Of a stretch of 15,693 bases of DNA, positions 6,807-13,834 are shown piece by piece. A model generated the notes under the pieces. That model saw only the letters and a list, made by a program, of their open reading frames with translations, was not told the DNA's origin and ran no database searches. Location: assembly GCA_004552725.1 (NCBI GenBank), contig SFNM01000041.1, forward strand, positions 1 to 15,693. Direction: 5' to 3'. Numbering within the stretch: position 1 is the first letter of the stretch; each line of letters starts with the position of its first letter. The stretch comes from Bacteroidales bacterium (GTDB lineage Bacteria; Bacteroidota; Bacteroidia; Bacteroidales; Muribaculaceae). A program made the position numbers and the translations under genes.

Positions 6807-7745
6807 ATGTTCGTAGACCTCAAGAAGCAATACAAAGCATCACTCAAATCGGCCGACACCGAGGAAGGCATCGACTTGGCATTCTACCGCCCTATCGGTT
6901 TCGCCTGGGCTTACCTTTTCCGCAAACTCGGCATCACACCCAATATGGTCACCATCGCCTCAATTTTCTTGGGAATTGGTGCCGGTGTGTGCTTCTTCTA
7001 CGAGAAATGGTGGATTAATGTCATTGGCATCATATTATTGATTTGGGCCAACTCTTTCGATAGTGCCGATGGCCAACTCGCCCGTATGACCAAGCAATAC
7101 AGCGCTTTAGGTCGTATCCTCGATGGGTTATCCGGCGACATCTGGTTCTTCGCAATATATGCTGCCATCTGCCTGCGCATCACTTTCGGCCACTACATCT
7201 TCGATGGCTGCGAATGGCTCATTTGGATTATCGCCGCCGTTGCCGGTATATGCCACGCCAAGCAAGCCGCCATGGCCGACCACTATCGCCAATTCCACCT
7301 GCTAATGGTCAACGGCAAATCCGAACTCGACGATACCGCCGAACTGCGTCAACGTCTCACTGCCCTCTCTTGGCGCAAAAACTTCTGGCGCAAAGCCACC
7401 CTCACCTTCTATACCGGCTACACCGCCAACCAAGAAGCCACCGCTCCAACCTTGCAACGCCTGCGCCGCGAACTTGCCGCTCGCTTCCCCGAAGGATTAC
7501 CCTCCGAGCGCTTTCGCGCTGATTTCCGCTCAGTCAGCCTACCGCTAATGAAGTACACCAACGCTCTCACATTCAACTGGCGCACAATTTTCCTGTTCTT
7601 CTCTATCGGCGTGGGACAACCATGGCTCTACTTCGCGGCCGAAATCACCGTATTCAACATTCTCCTTATATATATGGTGCGACGCCACGAGGCAATATGC
7701 CGCCAAGCGCTCGCCGACCTTGCCTCCGGAAAATATGACAAATAA
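6807..7745 (+). CDS. Second CDP-alcohol phosphatidyltransferase-like protein, divergent active site
   Basis: The 312-residue protein is longer than the usual 200-230. It has ITPNMVT near residue 43 and a CDP-alcohol motif with Asp85, Asp88-Gly89, Ala-Arg at 92-93, Gly102 and Asp106. The fourth acid, expected four residues after Asp106 and proposed as the general base in this family, is Gly110; an Asp follows at 111 (DGLSGD). A hydrophilic, basic insert of about 100 residues (roughly 165-265) separates the catalytic helices from the last two hydrophobic segments. The enzyme may use another alcohol, or the shifted Asp111 may serve as base. It could make phosphatidylinositol directly, make another phospholipid, or act as a partner subunit; I cannot choose. 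The conserved core still predicts CDP-lipid binding. The stop overlaps the next start by 11 bases. Confidence 0.82.
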   Translation: MFVDLKKQYKASLKSADTEEGIDLAFYRPIGFAWAYLFRKLGITPNMVTIASIFLGIGAGVCFFYEKWWINVIGIILLIWANSFDSADGQLARMTKQYSALGRILDGLSGDIWFFAIYAAICLRITFGHYIFDGCEWLIWIIAAVAGICHAKQAAMADHYRQFHLLMVNGKSELDDTAELRQRLTALSWRKNFWRKATLTFYTGYTANQEATAPTLQRLRRELAARFPEGLPSERFRADFRSVSLPLMKYTNALTFNWRTIFLFFSIGVGQPWLYFAAEITVFNILLIYMVRRHEAICRQALADLASGKYDK

Positions 7746-8454
7746 TCTTTTGGCCAACGTCCGAGGTATCATATTCGACTACGGCGGCACAATCGACTCC
7801 GAAGGCGACCACTGGAGCGAAGTAATCTTCGATGCCTATCTCTCTTGCGGTTTCAACATTCCCTACCCTGACTTCCGTCGTGCTTACATCGAAGGCGAGC
7901 GCCATTTGGCTCGCAACGCGCTGGTAAAGCCATCCGACAACTTTCTCCAAGTATTGCGCCTCAAAATCGCCCGCCAATTTGAAGTGCTCAACCTCGAGCC
8001 GCACGGTGTGGAAGCCGTGGCTCAAGCCGCCGAAAGCGTGGCGCGTCGATGCGTATCTACCGCTCGGCCCATACTCGAAGCCTTCGCCGCCCGCTATCCC
8101 TTAGCATTAGTCAGCAATTTTTATGGCAATATTGAAGCCGTTCTGACCAACTACGGCATCCGACACCTCTTCAGCGCTGTGATTGAAAGCGCTGTTGTCG
8201 GTATTCGCAAGCCCGACCCTCAAATCTTTGCACTCGGTTGCCAAGCCCTCGGCTTGCAACCCTCACAAGTATTGGTAGTAGGCGACAGCATCGACAAAGA
8301 TATCATTCCGGCCGCATCTCTCGGTTGCCCTACTGCTACCATACTCGGCCGACAATGGCGCGCATCCGTCGACTGTCCCCCTTCGACTAAACCAACCTCA
8401 TTCAACCAAAATCAATGGGCAAACATCGAAGAAATGGCCAAAGCACTATTATAG
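7735..8454 (+). CDS. HAD-like hydrolase (haloacid dehalogenase superfamily)
   Basis: The 239-residue cytoplasmic protein has the four HAD motifs: IIFDYGGTID with nucleophile Asp15, LALVSNFYGN with the Ser of motif II, IRKPDPQIF with the motif III Lys, and VLVVGDSIDKDI with the metal-binding acids. The residues between motif I and II (about 18-95) form a helical type 1 cap. Motif I reads D-Y-G-G-T, so the second Asp of the usual DxD, the general acid/base of HAD phosphatases, is replaced by Gly17. By context it may dephosphorylate inositol phosphate or phosphatidylinositol phosphate, but the missing Asp makes this less certain. I chose ATG 7735, which overlaps the upstream stop by 11 bases, over an in-frame TTG at 7720. 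It is the last gene of the packed block; no clear terminator follows. Confidence 0.85.
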   Translation: MTNNLLANVRGIIFDYGGTIDSEGDHWSEVIFDAYLSCGFNIPYPDFRRAYIEGERHLARNALVKPSDNFLQVLRLKIARQFEVLNLEPHGVEAVAQAAESVARRCVSTARPILEAFAARYPLALVSNFYGNIEAVLTNYGIRHLFSAVIESAVVGIRKPDPQIFALGCQALGLQPSQVLVVGDSIDKDIIPAASLGCPTATILGRQWRASVDCPPSTKPTSFNQNQWANIEEMAKALL

Positions 8455-8565
8455 TTTGTTAACGTAATCATACGCAAAAGTAGGTGATTTTAATTGTATT
8501 TAACTATTTAGCTATTTTATTAGCAAAATTAAACTATTTTTTACTAACATTAAGTGCTAATATTT

Positions 8566-8595
8566 TTTGCAATTCATAAATATTCACTACATTTG
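8566..8595 (+). promoter_or_regulatory. Promoter of the myo-inositol-1-phosphate synthase gene
   Basis: TTTG at 8566-8569 and TACATTTG at 8588-8595 match the Bacteroidota -33 and -7 boxes with an 18-base gap. A leader of about 75 bases would follow, with two small inverted repeats (CGCT 8598-8601 with AGCG 8608-8611; AAGGTC 8613-8618 with GACCTT 8625-8630) and an A-rich tract without a Shine-Dalgarno sequence before the ATG, as in strongly expressed Bacteroidota genes. Confidence 0.72.
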
Positions 8596-8679
8596 CACGC
8601 TCAAATTAGCGAAAGGTCTTTCTCGACCTTCCTTTTTATGTGAAAAAACTAATAACAAACAAATAAACATTTATTAAAA

Positions 8680-9984
8680 ATGGCTCAATCTGTTAAGCCC
8701 GCTGAAGGCAAACTTGGTGTAATGGTCGTTGGTAACGGCGCCGTTGCTACCACTTTTATGACCGGTGTTCTCATGGCCCGCAAAGGTCTGGCAAAGCCCA
8801 TCGGCTCAATGACTCAATACGACAAAATTCGCGTAGGTAAAGGTGCTGACGCTAAATACCTCCCCTACGACCAAATCGTACCTATGGCTAAATTGGACGA
8901 CATCGTATTCGCTACTTGGGACGTTTACCCCGCTAACGCTTACGAATCAGCCATCAACGCTGAAGTCCTCAAAGAAAAAGACATCAACCCCGTTAAAGAC
9001 GAACTCGAAGCAATCGTGCCCATGAAAGCCGCTTTCGACCACGACTACGCTAAACGTCTCGACGGCGAAAACTATATGAAAGGCGCTACACGTTGGGAAA
9101 TGGTTGAAAATCTCCGTGCCGACATCCGCAACTTCAAAGCCGCCCACAACCTCAACCGCGTTGTTGTCCTCTGGGCCGCTTCAACTGAAGTTTACGTTCC
9201 CGTTGACGAAAACGTTCACTACACCCTCGCTGCTCTCGAAGCCGCTATGAAGGCCGACGACCGTCAACACATCGCGCCCTCAATGTGCTACGCTTACGCC
9301 GCTCTCTCTGAAGGCGCTCCCTTCATCATGGGCGCTCCCAACACTACCGTTGACATCCCCGCTATGTGGGAACTCAGCGAAAAAACCGGTATGCCTATCG
9401 CCGGCAAAGACTTCAAAACCGGCCAAACTCTCGTTAAATCCGGCTTCGCTCCTATCATCGGCACTCGTTGCCTCGGCCTCAGCGGTTGGTTCTCAACCAA
9501 CATCCTCGGCAACCGCGACGGCCTCGTGCTCGACGAACCCGCCAACTTCCGCACCAAAGAAGTTTCCAAACTCTCTACTTTGGAATCTATCCTCGTGCCC
9601 GAAAACCAACCCGACCTCTACACCAACTACTTCCACAAAGTGCGCATCAACTACTATCCCCCGCGCAACGACAACAAGGAAGGCTGGGACAACATCGACA
9701 TCTTCGGCTGGATGGGCTATCCCATGCAAATCAAGATCAACTTCCTCTGCCGCGACTCTATCCTCGCTGCTCCCTTGTGCCTTGACCTCGTTCTCCTGAG
9801 CGACCTCGCTGCTCGCGCCGGACGCCACGGCATCCAACGCTTCCTCAGCTTCTTCCTCAAGAGCCCGATGCACGACTACACTCAAAACGAAGTGCCCGTC
9901 AACCACCTCTTCCAACAATACGTAATGCTCAAAAACGCTCTCCGCGAAATGGGCGGTTACGAAGCCGACGAACCCATCGACTAA
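8680..9984 (+). CDS. ino1: myo-Inositol-1-phosphate synthase (MIPS)
   Basis: The 434-residue cytoplasmic enzyme turns D-glucose 6-phosphate into 1L-myo-inositol 1-phosphate (equal to 1D-myo-inositol 3-phosphate) with NAD as an internal redox cofactor. Evidence is the N-terminal nucleotide-binding loop GVMVVGNGAVATT (residues 13-25), VVLWAASTEVY near residue 165, GAPNTTVDIP, the catalytic GKDFKTGQT with Lys246, and WFSTNILGNRDG in place of the NHLGNNDG loop of eukaryotic enzymes. The length sits between archaeal/actinobacterial (about 360) and eukaryotic (about 510-530) forms and fits the Bacteroidota type. It makes the inositol phosphate used by the phosphatidylinositol phosphate synthase upstream. 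Its own promoter, A-rich leader and strongly biased codons suggest higher expression than the membrane-enzyme genes. A hairpin terminator follows 20 bases after the stop. Confidence 0.95.
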   Translation: MAQSVKPAEGKLGVMVVGNGAVATTFMTGVLMARKGLAKPIGSMTQYDKIRVGKGADAKYLPYDQIVPMAKLDDIVFATWDVYPANAYESAINAEVLKEKDINPVKDELEAIVPMKAAFDHDYAKRLDGENYMKGATRWEMVENLRADIRNFKAAHNLNRVVVLWAASTEVYVPVDENVHYTLAALEAAMKADDRQHIAPSMCYAYAALSEGAPFIMGAPNTTVDIPAMWELSEKTGMPIAGKDFKTGQTLVKSGFAPIIGTRCLGLSGWFSTNILGNRDGLVLDEPANFRTKEVSKLSTLESILVPENQPDLYTNYFHKVRINYYPPRNDNKEGWDNIDIFGWMGYPMQIKINFLCRDSILAAPLCLDLVLLSDLAARAGRHGIQRFLSFFLKSPMHDYTQNEVPVNHLFQQYVMLKNALREMGGYEADEPID

Positions 9985-10004
9985 TCCTAAAACCATTATA
10001 CCGC

Positions 10005-10040
10005 AAAGCGAGGCGTGGCCGGATGGCTGCGCCTCGCTTT
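10005..10040 (+). terminator. Rho-independent terminator after MIPS
   Basis: AAAGCGAGGCG (10005-10015) pairs perfectly with CGCCTCGCTTT (10030-10040). The interior TGGCC/GGCTG adds five pairs, two of them G-U, closing a GGAT tetraloop, so the stem is about 16 bp. The downstream T-tract is limited to TTTA plus CTTGT. It closes the inositol-lipid cluster. Confidence 0.85.
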
Positions 10041-10086
10041 ACTTGTACCTCAATCTGCAAATGTAAATCACCAACAAAAAAGCAGC

Positions 10087-10122
10087 CGGCGTTAGGTTCA
10101 CAAATGTAAACTCCTAACGCCG
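10087..10122 (-). terminator. Terminator of ilvA
   Basis: CGGCGTTAGG (10087-10096) and CCTAACGCCG (10113-10122) form a perfect 10-bp stem with a 16-base loop. On the minus strand it lies 21 bases after the ilvA stop and is followed by GCTGC and a run of six T, as expected of an intrinsic terminator. With the hairpin at 10005-10040 it insulates the two convergent units. Confidence 0.82.
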
Positions 10123-10143
10123 ACCGTATAGCGGGATATGGAA

Positions 10144-11340
10144 TTAGTTTGCCACGTGGAAGCCGCGTTCAATCAATGCATTGCGAATCTGGGCAATGTG
10201 ATTGTTGTCGCGAGTTTCAAGTTCGAGGCGGATAGCACAACCATTGATTTCAGCCGAGGCATTAATACGTTCGTGGGTCACAGAGATAACGTTACCGCCT
10301 TGTTCAGCCACCACGTTGAGCACACCGGAAAGTTGTCCGGGCTTATCAAAAAGGTCAATAATGAACGAGTAATTGCGTCCGCTCTTCGACAGACCGCGGG
10401 TCACCACGCGGTTGAGGGTGTTCACGTCGATGTTGCCACCGCTCACGATGCAGACCACTTTCTTGCCTTTGATAGGCAACTTATTGAACATCACAGCAGC
10501 AACCGAAACTGCTCCGGCTCCTTCCGACACGAGTTTTTGGCGCTCCATCAAAGCGAGTATTGCGGCAGCCGTTTCGTCATCGTTCACGGTGACAATTTCG
10601 TCTACATATTTCTCACAGAGTTCGTAGGTGAGATCACCCGGCTGCTTCACGGCGATGCCGTCGGCAATAGTTTGCACTGAATCGAGATGTACTTTTTGCT
10701 TCTCATGAATCGAACGCTCCATCGAGGGTGCACCAGCGGCTTGCACGCCATACACCTTCACGTCAGGACGCAAAGTCTTGATTGCAAAAGCCACACCGGA
10801 AATAAGGCCGCCTCCACCGATGGGCACCACAACCGCCTCCAAATCTGGCTGCTGTTCGAGGATTTCAAGGCCGATAGTGCCTTGGCCGGCTATAACCAAC
10901 GGGTCGTCAAAGGGATGCACAAATGTATAACCGTGCTGTTCCTTTAGTTCAATAGCCTTTGCGTAAGCATCATCGTACACCCCCGGAACCAAGCACACCT
11001 CAGCGCCATAGCCTTTGGTGGCTTCCACTTTGGAGATAGGAGCACCGGCAGGTAAGCAAATCAATGCCTTGATGCCATTGTGCGTAGCGCCTAAAGCCAC
11101 GCCTTGAGCATGGTTGCCTGCGCTGCATGCAATCACACCTCGAGCCTTTTCTTCTTCACTCAGTTGAGAAATCTTATAATAGGCTCCACGCAATTTGAAA
11201 GAGCCCGTAAGTTGCAAATTCTCCGTTTTGAGATACAACTCACAATCATTGGCAAGCGCCGGAGCCGGAATGACAGCTGTTTTGCGGGCAACACCCTTCA
11301 GCACGGCGGCTGCATTGAATATTTCACTAATGTTCAGCAT
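10144..11340 (-). CDS. ilvA: Threonine ammonia-lyase (threonine dehydratase) with one C-terminal ACT domain
   Basis: The 398-residue cytoplasmic enzyme deaminates L-threonine to 2-oxobutanoate, the entry to isoleucine synthesis, using pyridoxal phosphate (fold type II). The Schiff-base lysine is Lys49 in TGSFKLRGAYY, CSAGNHAQGVA near residue 73 is the substrate loop, VPIGGGGLISG near residue 175 binds the cofactor phosphate, and VSGGNID near residue 305 closes the core. The last 80 residues (from about 320, FIIDLFDKPGQLSGVL) form a single ACT-like regulatory domain, the medium-length form of the family rather than the 510-residue E. coli IlvA with two. I chose the ATG at 11340 over an in-frame ATG at 11421 because the promoter at 11362-11392 lies between them. 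It is convergent with the inositol cluster and divergent from the glycosyltransferase. Serine may also be a substrate. Confidence 0.93.
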   Translation of the reverse strand: MLNISEIFNAAAVLKGVARKTAVIPAPALANDCELYLKTENLQLTGSFKLRGAYYKISQLSEEEKARGVIACSAGNHAQGVALGATHNGIKALICLPAGAPISKVEATKGYGAEVCLVPGVYDDAYAKAIELKEQHGYTFVHPFDDPLVIAGQGTIGLEILEQQPDLEAVVVPIGGGGLISGVAFAIKTLRPDVKVYGVQAAGAPSMERSIHEKQKVHLDSVQTIADGIAVKQPGDLTYELCEKYVDEIVTVNDDETAAAILALMERQKLVSEGAGAVSVAAVMFNKLPIKGKKVVCIVSGGNIDVNTLNRVVTRGLSKSGRNYSFIIDLFDKPGQLSGVLNVVAEQGGNVISVTHERINASAEINGCAIRLELETRDNNHIAQIRNALIERGFHVAN

Positions 11341-11361
11341 TGTTATGGATATAAGGTTATG

Positions 11362-11392
11362 CAAATTTAAGCCATTTTGCCCGTTGCACAAA
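11362..11392 (-). promoter_or_regulatory. Promoter of ilvA
   Basis: On the minus strand the -7 box TAAATTTG is at 11369-11362 and the -33 box TTTG at 11392-11389, with a 19-base gap, an excellent Bacteroidota promoter. The transcript would begin within about 15 bases of the ATG at 11340, so the leader is very short. This fixes the start codon choice. Confidence 0.75.
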
Positions 11393-11431
11393 ATTTTTCC
11401 GCAGATTTTTTCTAATTTCACCGTTTTTTCT

Positions 11432-11439
11432 TAATTTTG
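11432..11439 (+). promoter_or_regulatory. -7 promoter element of the glycosyltransferase gene
   Basis: TAATTTTG matches TAnnTTTG, 19 bases before the ATG at 11459. The -33 region is a T-run without a clear TTTG. It is divergent from the ilvA promoter 62 bases away. Confidence 0.55.
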
Positions 11440-11458
11440 CATAGAAAAATGTCAGAAA

Positions 11459-12376
11459 ATGAGCCAAGCACAGTTAACTATAGTTATCCCCGTCTACAAC
11501 CGCGCCACAATCGTGGAGCGGACGCTTGCCTCGGTGGCGGCTCAGACCTTGCGACCGCTGGCGGTCGTGCTGGTCGACAACAACTCTTCCGACAACACAC
11601 TCGAGGTGCTACAGCATTGGGCCGAAGTCAATACTGCGCCCGACTTCTCCGTTGAAGTAATCACTGAAACGCGTCCCGGCGCAGCCAACGCACGCAATGC
11701 CGGCCTCGCGCGTGTGGCCACCCCCTGGACGATGTTCTTCGACTCCGACGACATCATGCTTCCCGACCATTGCACCTCAGCAATCGCCACCGCCGCCGCC
11801 AACCCCACCGTCCAAATCATCGGCTGGGATGCTGAGTTGCAATATCCCGATGGTCACACTCGCTTTCTACGCTTCACCACACGCGATTCCATATACGCCA
11901 ATGTATTCCACTCCACATTCTCCACCCAATTATATATGGCGCACACAGAGTTATTCCGCCAAGTCGGTGGCTGGCTCAAAGACTCCCGAATGTTCGATGA
12001 CTGCGAACTTGGCAACCGCATCCTACTCACCTACCCCATCATGGTGAAACGCCGCGGCGCCCCAACCGCCGTAGTCTACCCCCAGCCCGACTCCATCTCC
12101 AACACACAAGTCAGCTATGACTCCATCAAGATAGCCCTCGACGGTATCGAAGCCGTCCTCCCACCTCGCCACCGCCACTGGGTCGACCTCCAGCGCCTGC
12201 TGATGACCGCCACCTGGGCCCGCCACAGCGAAGGTGCTGCCGACCATGCCCGCGCCATACTCTCACGTCAACCATGGCTTCGACGCCAACTTTGGACTCT
12301 CTTCTACCACTATTCCCTACATGGAGGCCGTGGCGTAGCCCGTCTCTATCGTCCTTTCACCTTCCTCGGTATCTAA
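11459..12376 (+). CDS. Family 2 glycosyltransferase
   Basis: The 305-residue protein has the GT-A fold of glycosyltransferase family 2. The N-terminus reads LTIVIPVYNRATIVERTL, then VLVDNNSSDNT with the nucleotide-binding Asp, RPGAANARNAG, and WTMFFDSDDIMLP in which Asp95-x-Asp97 is the metal-binding DxD. The region around 175-185 (MFDDCELGNRIL) holds the ED-like acid expected as the catalytic base. There are no membrane helices, so it acts at the cytoplasmic face. Donor and acceptor are unknown; cell-surface polysaccharide or glycolipid synthesis is usual. It stands alone, divergent from ilvA and 3' of no other glycan gene, so the context gives little help. A link to the nearby inositol-lipid cluster is possible but not supported by operon structure. 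Confidence 0.88.
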   Translation: MSQAQLTIVIPVYNRATIVERTLASVAAQTLRPLAVVLVDNNSSDNTLEVLQHWAEVNTAPDFSVEVITETRPGAANARNAGLARVATPWTMFFDSDDIMLPDHCTSAIATAAANPTVQIIGWDAELQYPDGHTRFLRFTTRDSIYANVFHSTFSTQLYMAHTELFRQVGGWLKDSRMFDDCELGNRILLTYPIMVKRRGAPTAVVYPQPDSISNTQVSYDSIKIALDGIEAVLPPRHRHWVDLQRLLMTATWARHSEGAADHARAILSRQPWLRRQLWTLFYHYSLHGGRGVARLYRPFTFLGI

Positions 12377-12382
12377 TTTCTA

Positions 12383-12480
12383 CGGACAAAAACTGTAGAA
12401 AATAACAGTTTTTGTTCACAAAAATGGCAATTTTGCCGATTTCACGGACAAAAACTGTGGGAAATAACACTTTTTGTCCA
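12383..12480. repeat. Two tandem copies of a 35-36-base palindromic element
   Basis: Copy 1 (12383-12418) and copy 2 (12445-12480) share nearly the same sequence with a 62-base period. Both begin CGGACAAAAACTGT. In copy 1, ACAAAAACTGT (12386-12396) pairs exactly with ACAGTTTTTGT (12405-12415), extended by a G-C and a G-T pair. In copy 2, GGACAAAAA (12446-12454) pairs with TTTTTGTCC (12471-12479), with GTG/CAC inside and a two-base bulge. A short palindrome, GGCAATTTTGCC (12426-12437), sits between them. They may terminate the glycosyltransferase transcript, or be REP-like elements. A partial third start, CGGACAAA, is at 12541. Confidence 0.8.
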
Positions 12481-12556
12481 TAGAATTGCAAATCTCCACA
12501 AAATTTAGAATCAATGGAAAACTCCCTCTTGAAAGCCATCCGGACAAACGCAAATA

Positions 12557-12584
12557 GGGCGCGCTGCATCATCGCAGAGCGCCC
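12557..12584 (-). terminator. Terminator of the glyS-lemA-FKBP unit
   Basis: GGGCGCGCTGC (12557-12567) and GCAGAGCGCCC (12574-12584) form an 11-position stem with one G-A mismatch and a six-base loop. On the minus strand it lies 32 bases after the FKBP gene stop and is followed by TATTTGCGTTTG, a moderate T-rich tail. Confidence 0.75.
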
Positions 12585-12616
12585 CATCAGTGTTAATTGT
12601 TAGTTGGTGAAAGTTT

Positions 12617-13186
12617 TTAGTATGGCGAGGCCTCGTAGCGATAAATATCGTAGAGGCGCAAGTTAAATCGCAGGTTGGAGTATGGCTTGATGCCGGTGGT
12701 ACCCGTCACACCGTAGGCCATCTCGTAGGGGATAATCACCTCAGCTGTGTCGCCCACTCGCATTTCTTCAAGCGCAGCAGTCCATCCGTAGATGGTGCCA
12801 TTGCAGCGGAAGCGCTCTACACCGGGACGACCGTATGCATTTTGTGTCATCGATGAGTCGAATGGCACATCCTCACAATCATACCCATGGTAAATCACGT
12901 CTACCACACTGGTATACAGTGGTGAGAGGTTGCCCTCTGTCTCACTACGATCATTAAAATAGTGGATGAGCACATAGCCACTGGGATACCATGAAGGCAC
13001 AATCACTTGATAGTATGGCGTGCCATCAGGGTTTTTAAGTTCCTTTTTTTGTGCTAACCAAGCGGCATTCTGCTCATTCCAGTCCTTGTAGATGGTGGCA
13101 TAATCATTGTCATCATCATCGCTACATGCGGGGAGCACAATGGCCACGGCCATCAACAACACAAACAGTGGAAGTATCTTTTTCAT
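12617..13186 (-). CDS. FKBP-type peptidyl-prolyl isomerase lipoprotein
   Basis: The 189-residue protein has a type II signal peptide (hydrophobic residues 4-19, lipobox LPAC, Cys21) followed directly by SDDDD, which matches the lipoprotein export signal that sends Bacteroidota lipoproteins to the outer surface. A linker of about 65 residues leads to a C-terminal FKBP domain (about 90-185): VDVIYHGYDC, VPFDSSM, TIYGWTAALEEMRVGD, EVIIPYEMAYGVTGT and LRFNLRLYDI align in order with the FKBP fold, and the pocket Tyr, Phe-Asp, Trp and Tyr residues are retained. It would catalyse cis-trans isomerisation of prolyl bonds in exported or surface proteins. An insert of about 15 residues lies between FDSS and IYGW. 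The gene starts nine bases after lemA and ends the unit. Confidence 0.9.
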   Translation of the reverse strand: MKKILPLFVLLMAVAIVLPACSDDDDNDYATIYKDWNEQNAAWLAQKKELKNPDGTPYYQVIVPSWYPSGYVLIHYFNDRSETEGNLSPLYTSVVDVIYHGYDCEDVPFDSSMTQNAYGRPGVERFRCNGTIYGWTAALEEMRVGDTAEVIIPYEMAYGVTGTTGIKPYSNLRFNLRLYDIYRYEASPY

Positions 13187-13195
13187 AATTGATTA

Positions 13196-13810
13196 TCAGA
13201 ATTCTACCGTTGGTGCAGAGGCAGCGTTGGCATCAGCCTTAAATTGAGGTTTCACATCGAAGCCCGACATTGAAGCCACAATCGAGCCGGGGAAGCGACG
13301 CACGGCCACATTGAAATCGCGTACAGCCTCTGTGTAACGAGTACGAGCGGTAGCAATACGATTTTCTGTACCTTCGAGTTGTGCTTGTAGGTCTTTGAAA
13401 TTTTCATTAGCTTTCAAATCCGGATATGCTTCGTGCACGGCATTGATATACAGATTGAGGCTGCGCGACAATTCTTGTTGTGCTGCATTAAAGCGATCGA
13501 GATCTTGCTCGGTTGCAGGGGCTTGAGCGCCGGCGAAGTTTTGTGCCTCATTGTAGGATTTCTGCAAACCGGTGCGAGCGGCTGTGAGGTCAACCAAGGT
13601 CTCTTTTTCGTGGGCGGCATAACCCTTTACGGTCGAAACCAAGTTGGGAATAAGGTCTAAGCGGCGTTGATATTGCACTTCAACTTCACTCCATTGCTTA
13701 TTTACGGCTTCGTCGAGGCTTACCATACCATTGCGAGCGGATACAAACCAGCCGATGCATACCACCGCAATCAGTACGATTACGCCTATGATTACATACG
13801 ATTTTTTCAT
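13196..13810 (-). CDS. lemA: LemA family membrane protein
   Basis: The 204-residue protein has one N-terminal membrane segment (residues 4-24, YVIIGVIVLIAVVCIGWFV) and the LemA signature that follows: VNKQWSEVEVQYQRRLDLIPNLVSTVKGYAAHEKETL (about residues 37-73, shown in the translation as W-SEV, QRR and LIPNLV). The rest is long amphipathic helices of coiled-coil type, ending with a conserved hydrophobic FPGSIVA near residue 175. The biochemical role of LemA proteins is unknown; many sit beside TPM-domain genes, but here the neighbours are glyS (24 bases upstream) and an FKBP lipoprotein (nine bases downstream). The three genes probably share one transcript. Confidence 0.9.
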   Translation of the reverse strand: MKKSYVIIGVIVLIAVVCIGWFVSARNGMVSLDEAVNKQWSEVEVQYQRRLDLIPNLVSTVKGYAAHEKETLVDLTAARTGLQKSYNEAQNFAGAQAPATEQDLDRFNAAQQELSRSLNLYINAVHEAYPDLKANENFKDLQAQLEGTENRIATARTRYTEAVRDFNVAVRRFPGSIVASMSGFDVKPQFKADANAASAPTVEF

Positions 13811-13834
13811 ATTTCAGAAGAGGATTTGAGGTTA

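Noticed and set aside
7720..7734. TTG start for the HAD gene
   Set aside because: ATG 7735 gives the usual short N-terminus before motif I; TTG starts are rare and nothing favours this one.
3225..8454. Recent horizontal transfer of the inositol-lipid cluster
   Set aside because: Codon and base use look like the flanking housekeeping genes, the promoters are of the host type, and there is no integrase, tRNA or insertion sequence at the borders.
9493..9996. 167-codon antisense ORF over MIPS, and similar ones at 5418-5831 (-), 10138-10680 (+), 13886-14344 (+) and 14795-15307 (+)
   Set aside because: These are opposite-strand shadows of strongly biased genes. Their compositions are odd and they show no recognisable motif, while the opposite strand has well-supported proteins.
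11341..11421. 27-codon N-terminal extension of ilvA
   Set aside because: The best promoter of the gene (11362-11392) lies within it, and the family usually begins close to the ATG at 11340.
12383..12480. CRISPR array
   Set aside because: Only two copies, each palindromic over its whole length, with a spacer of 26 bases and no cas gene in the window.
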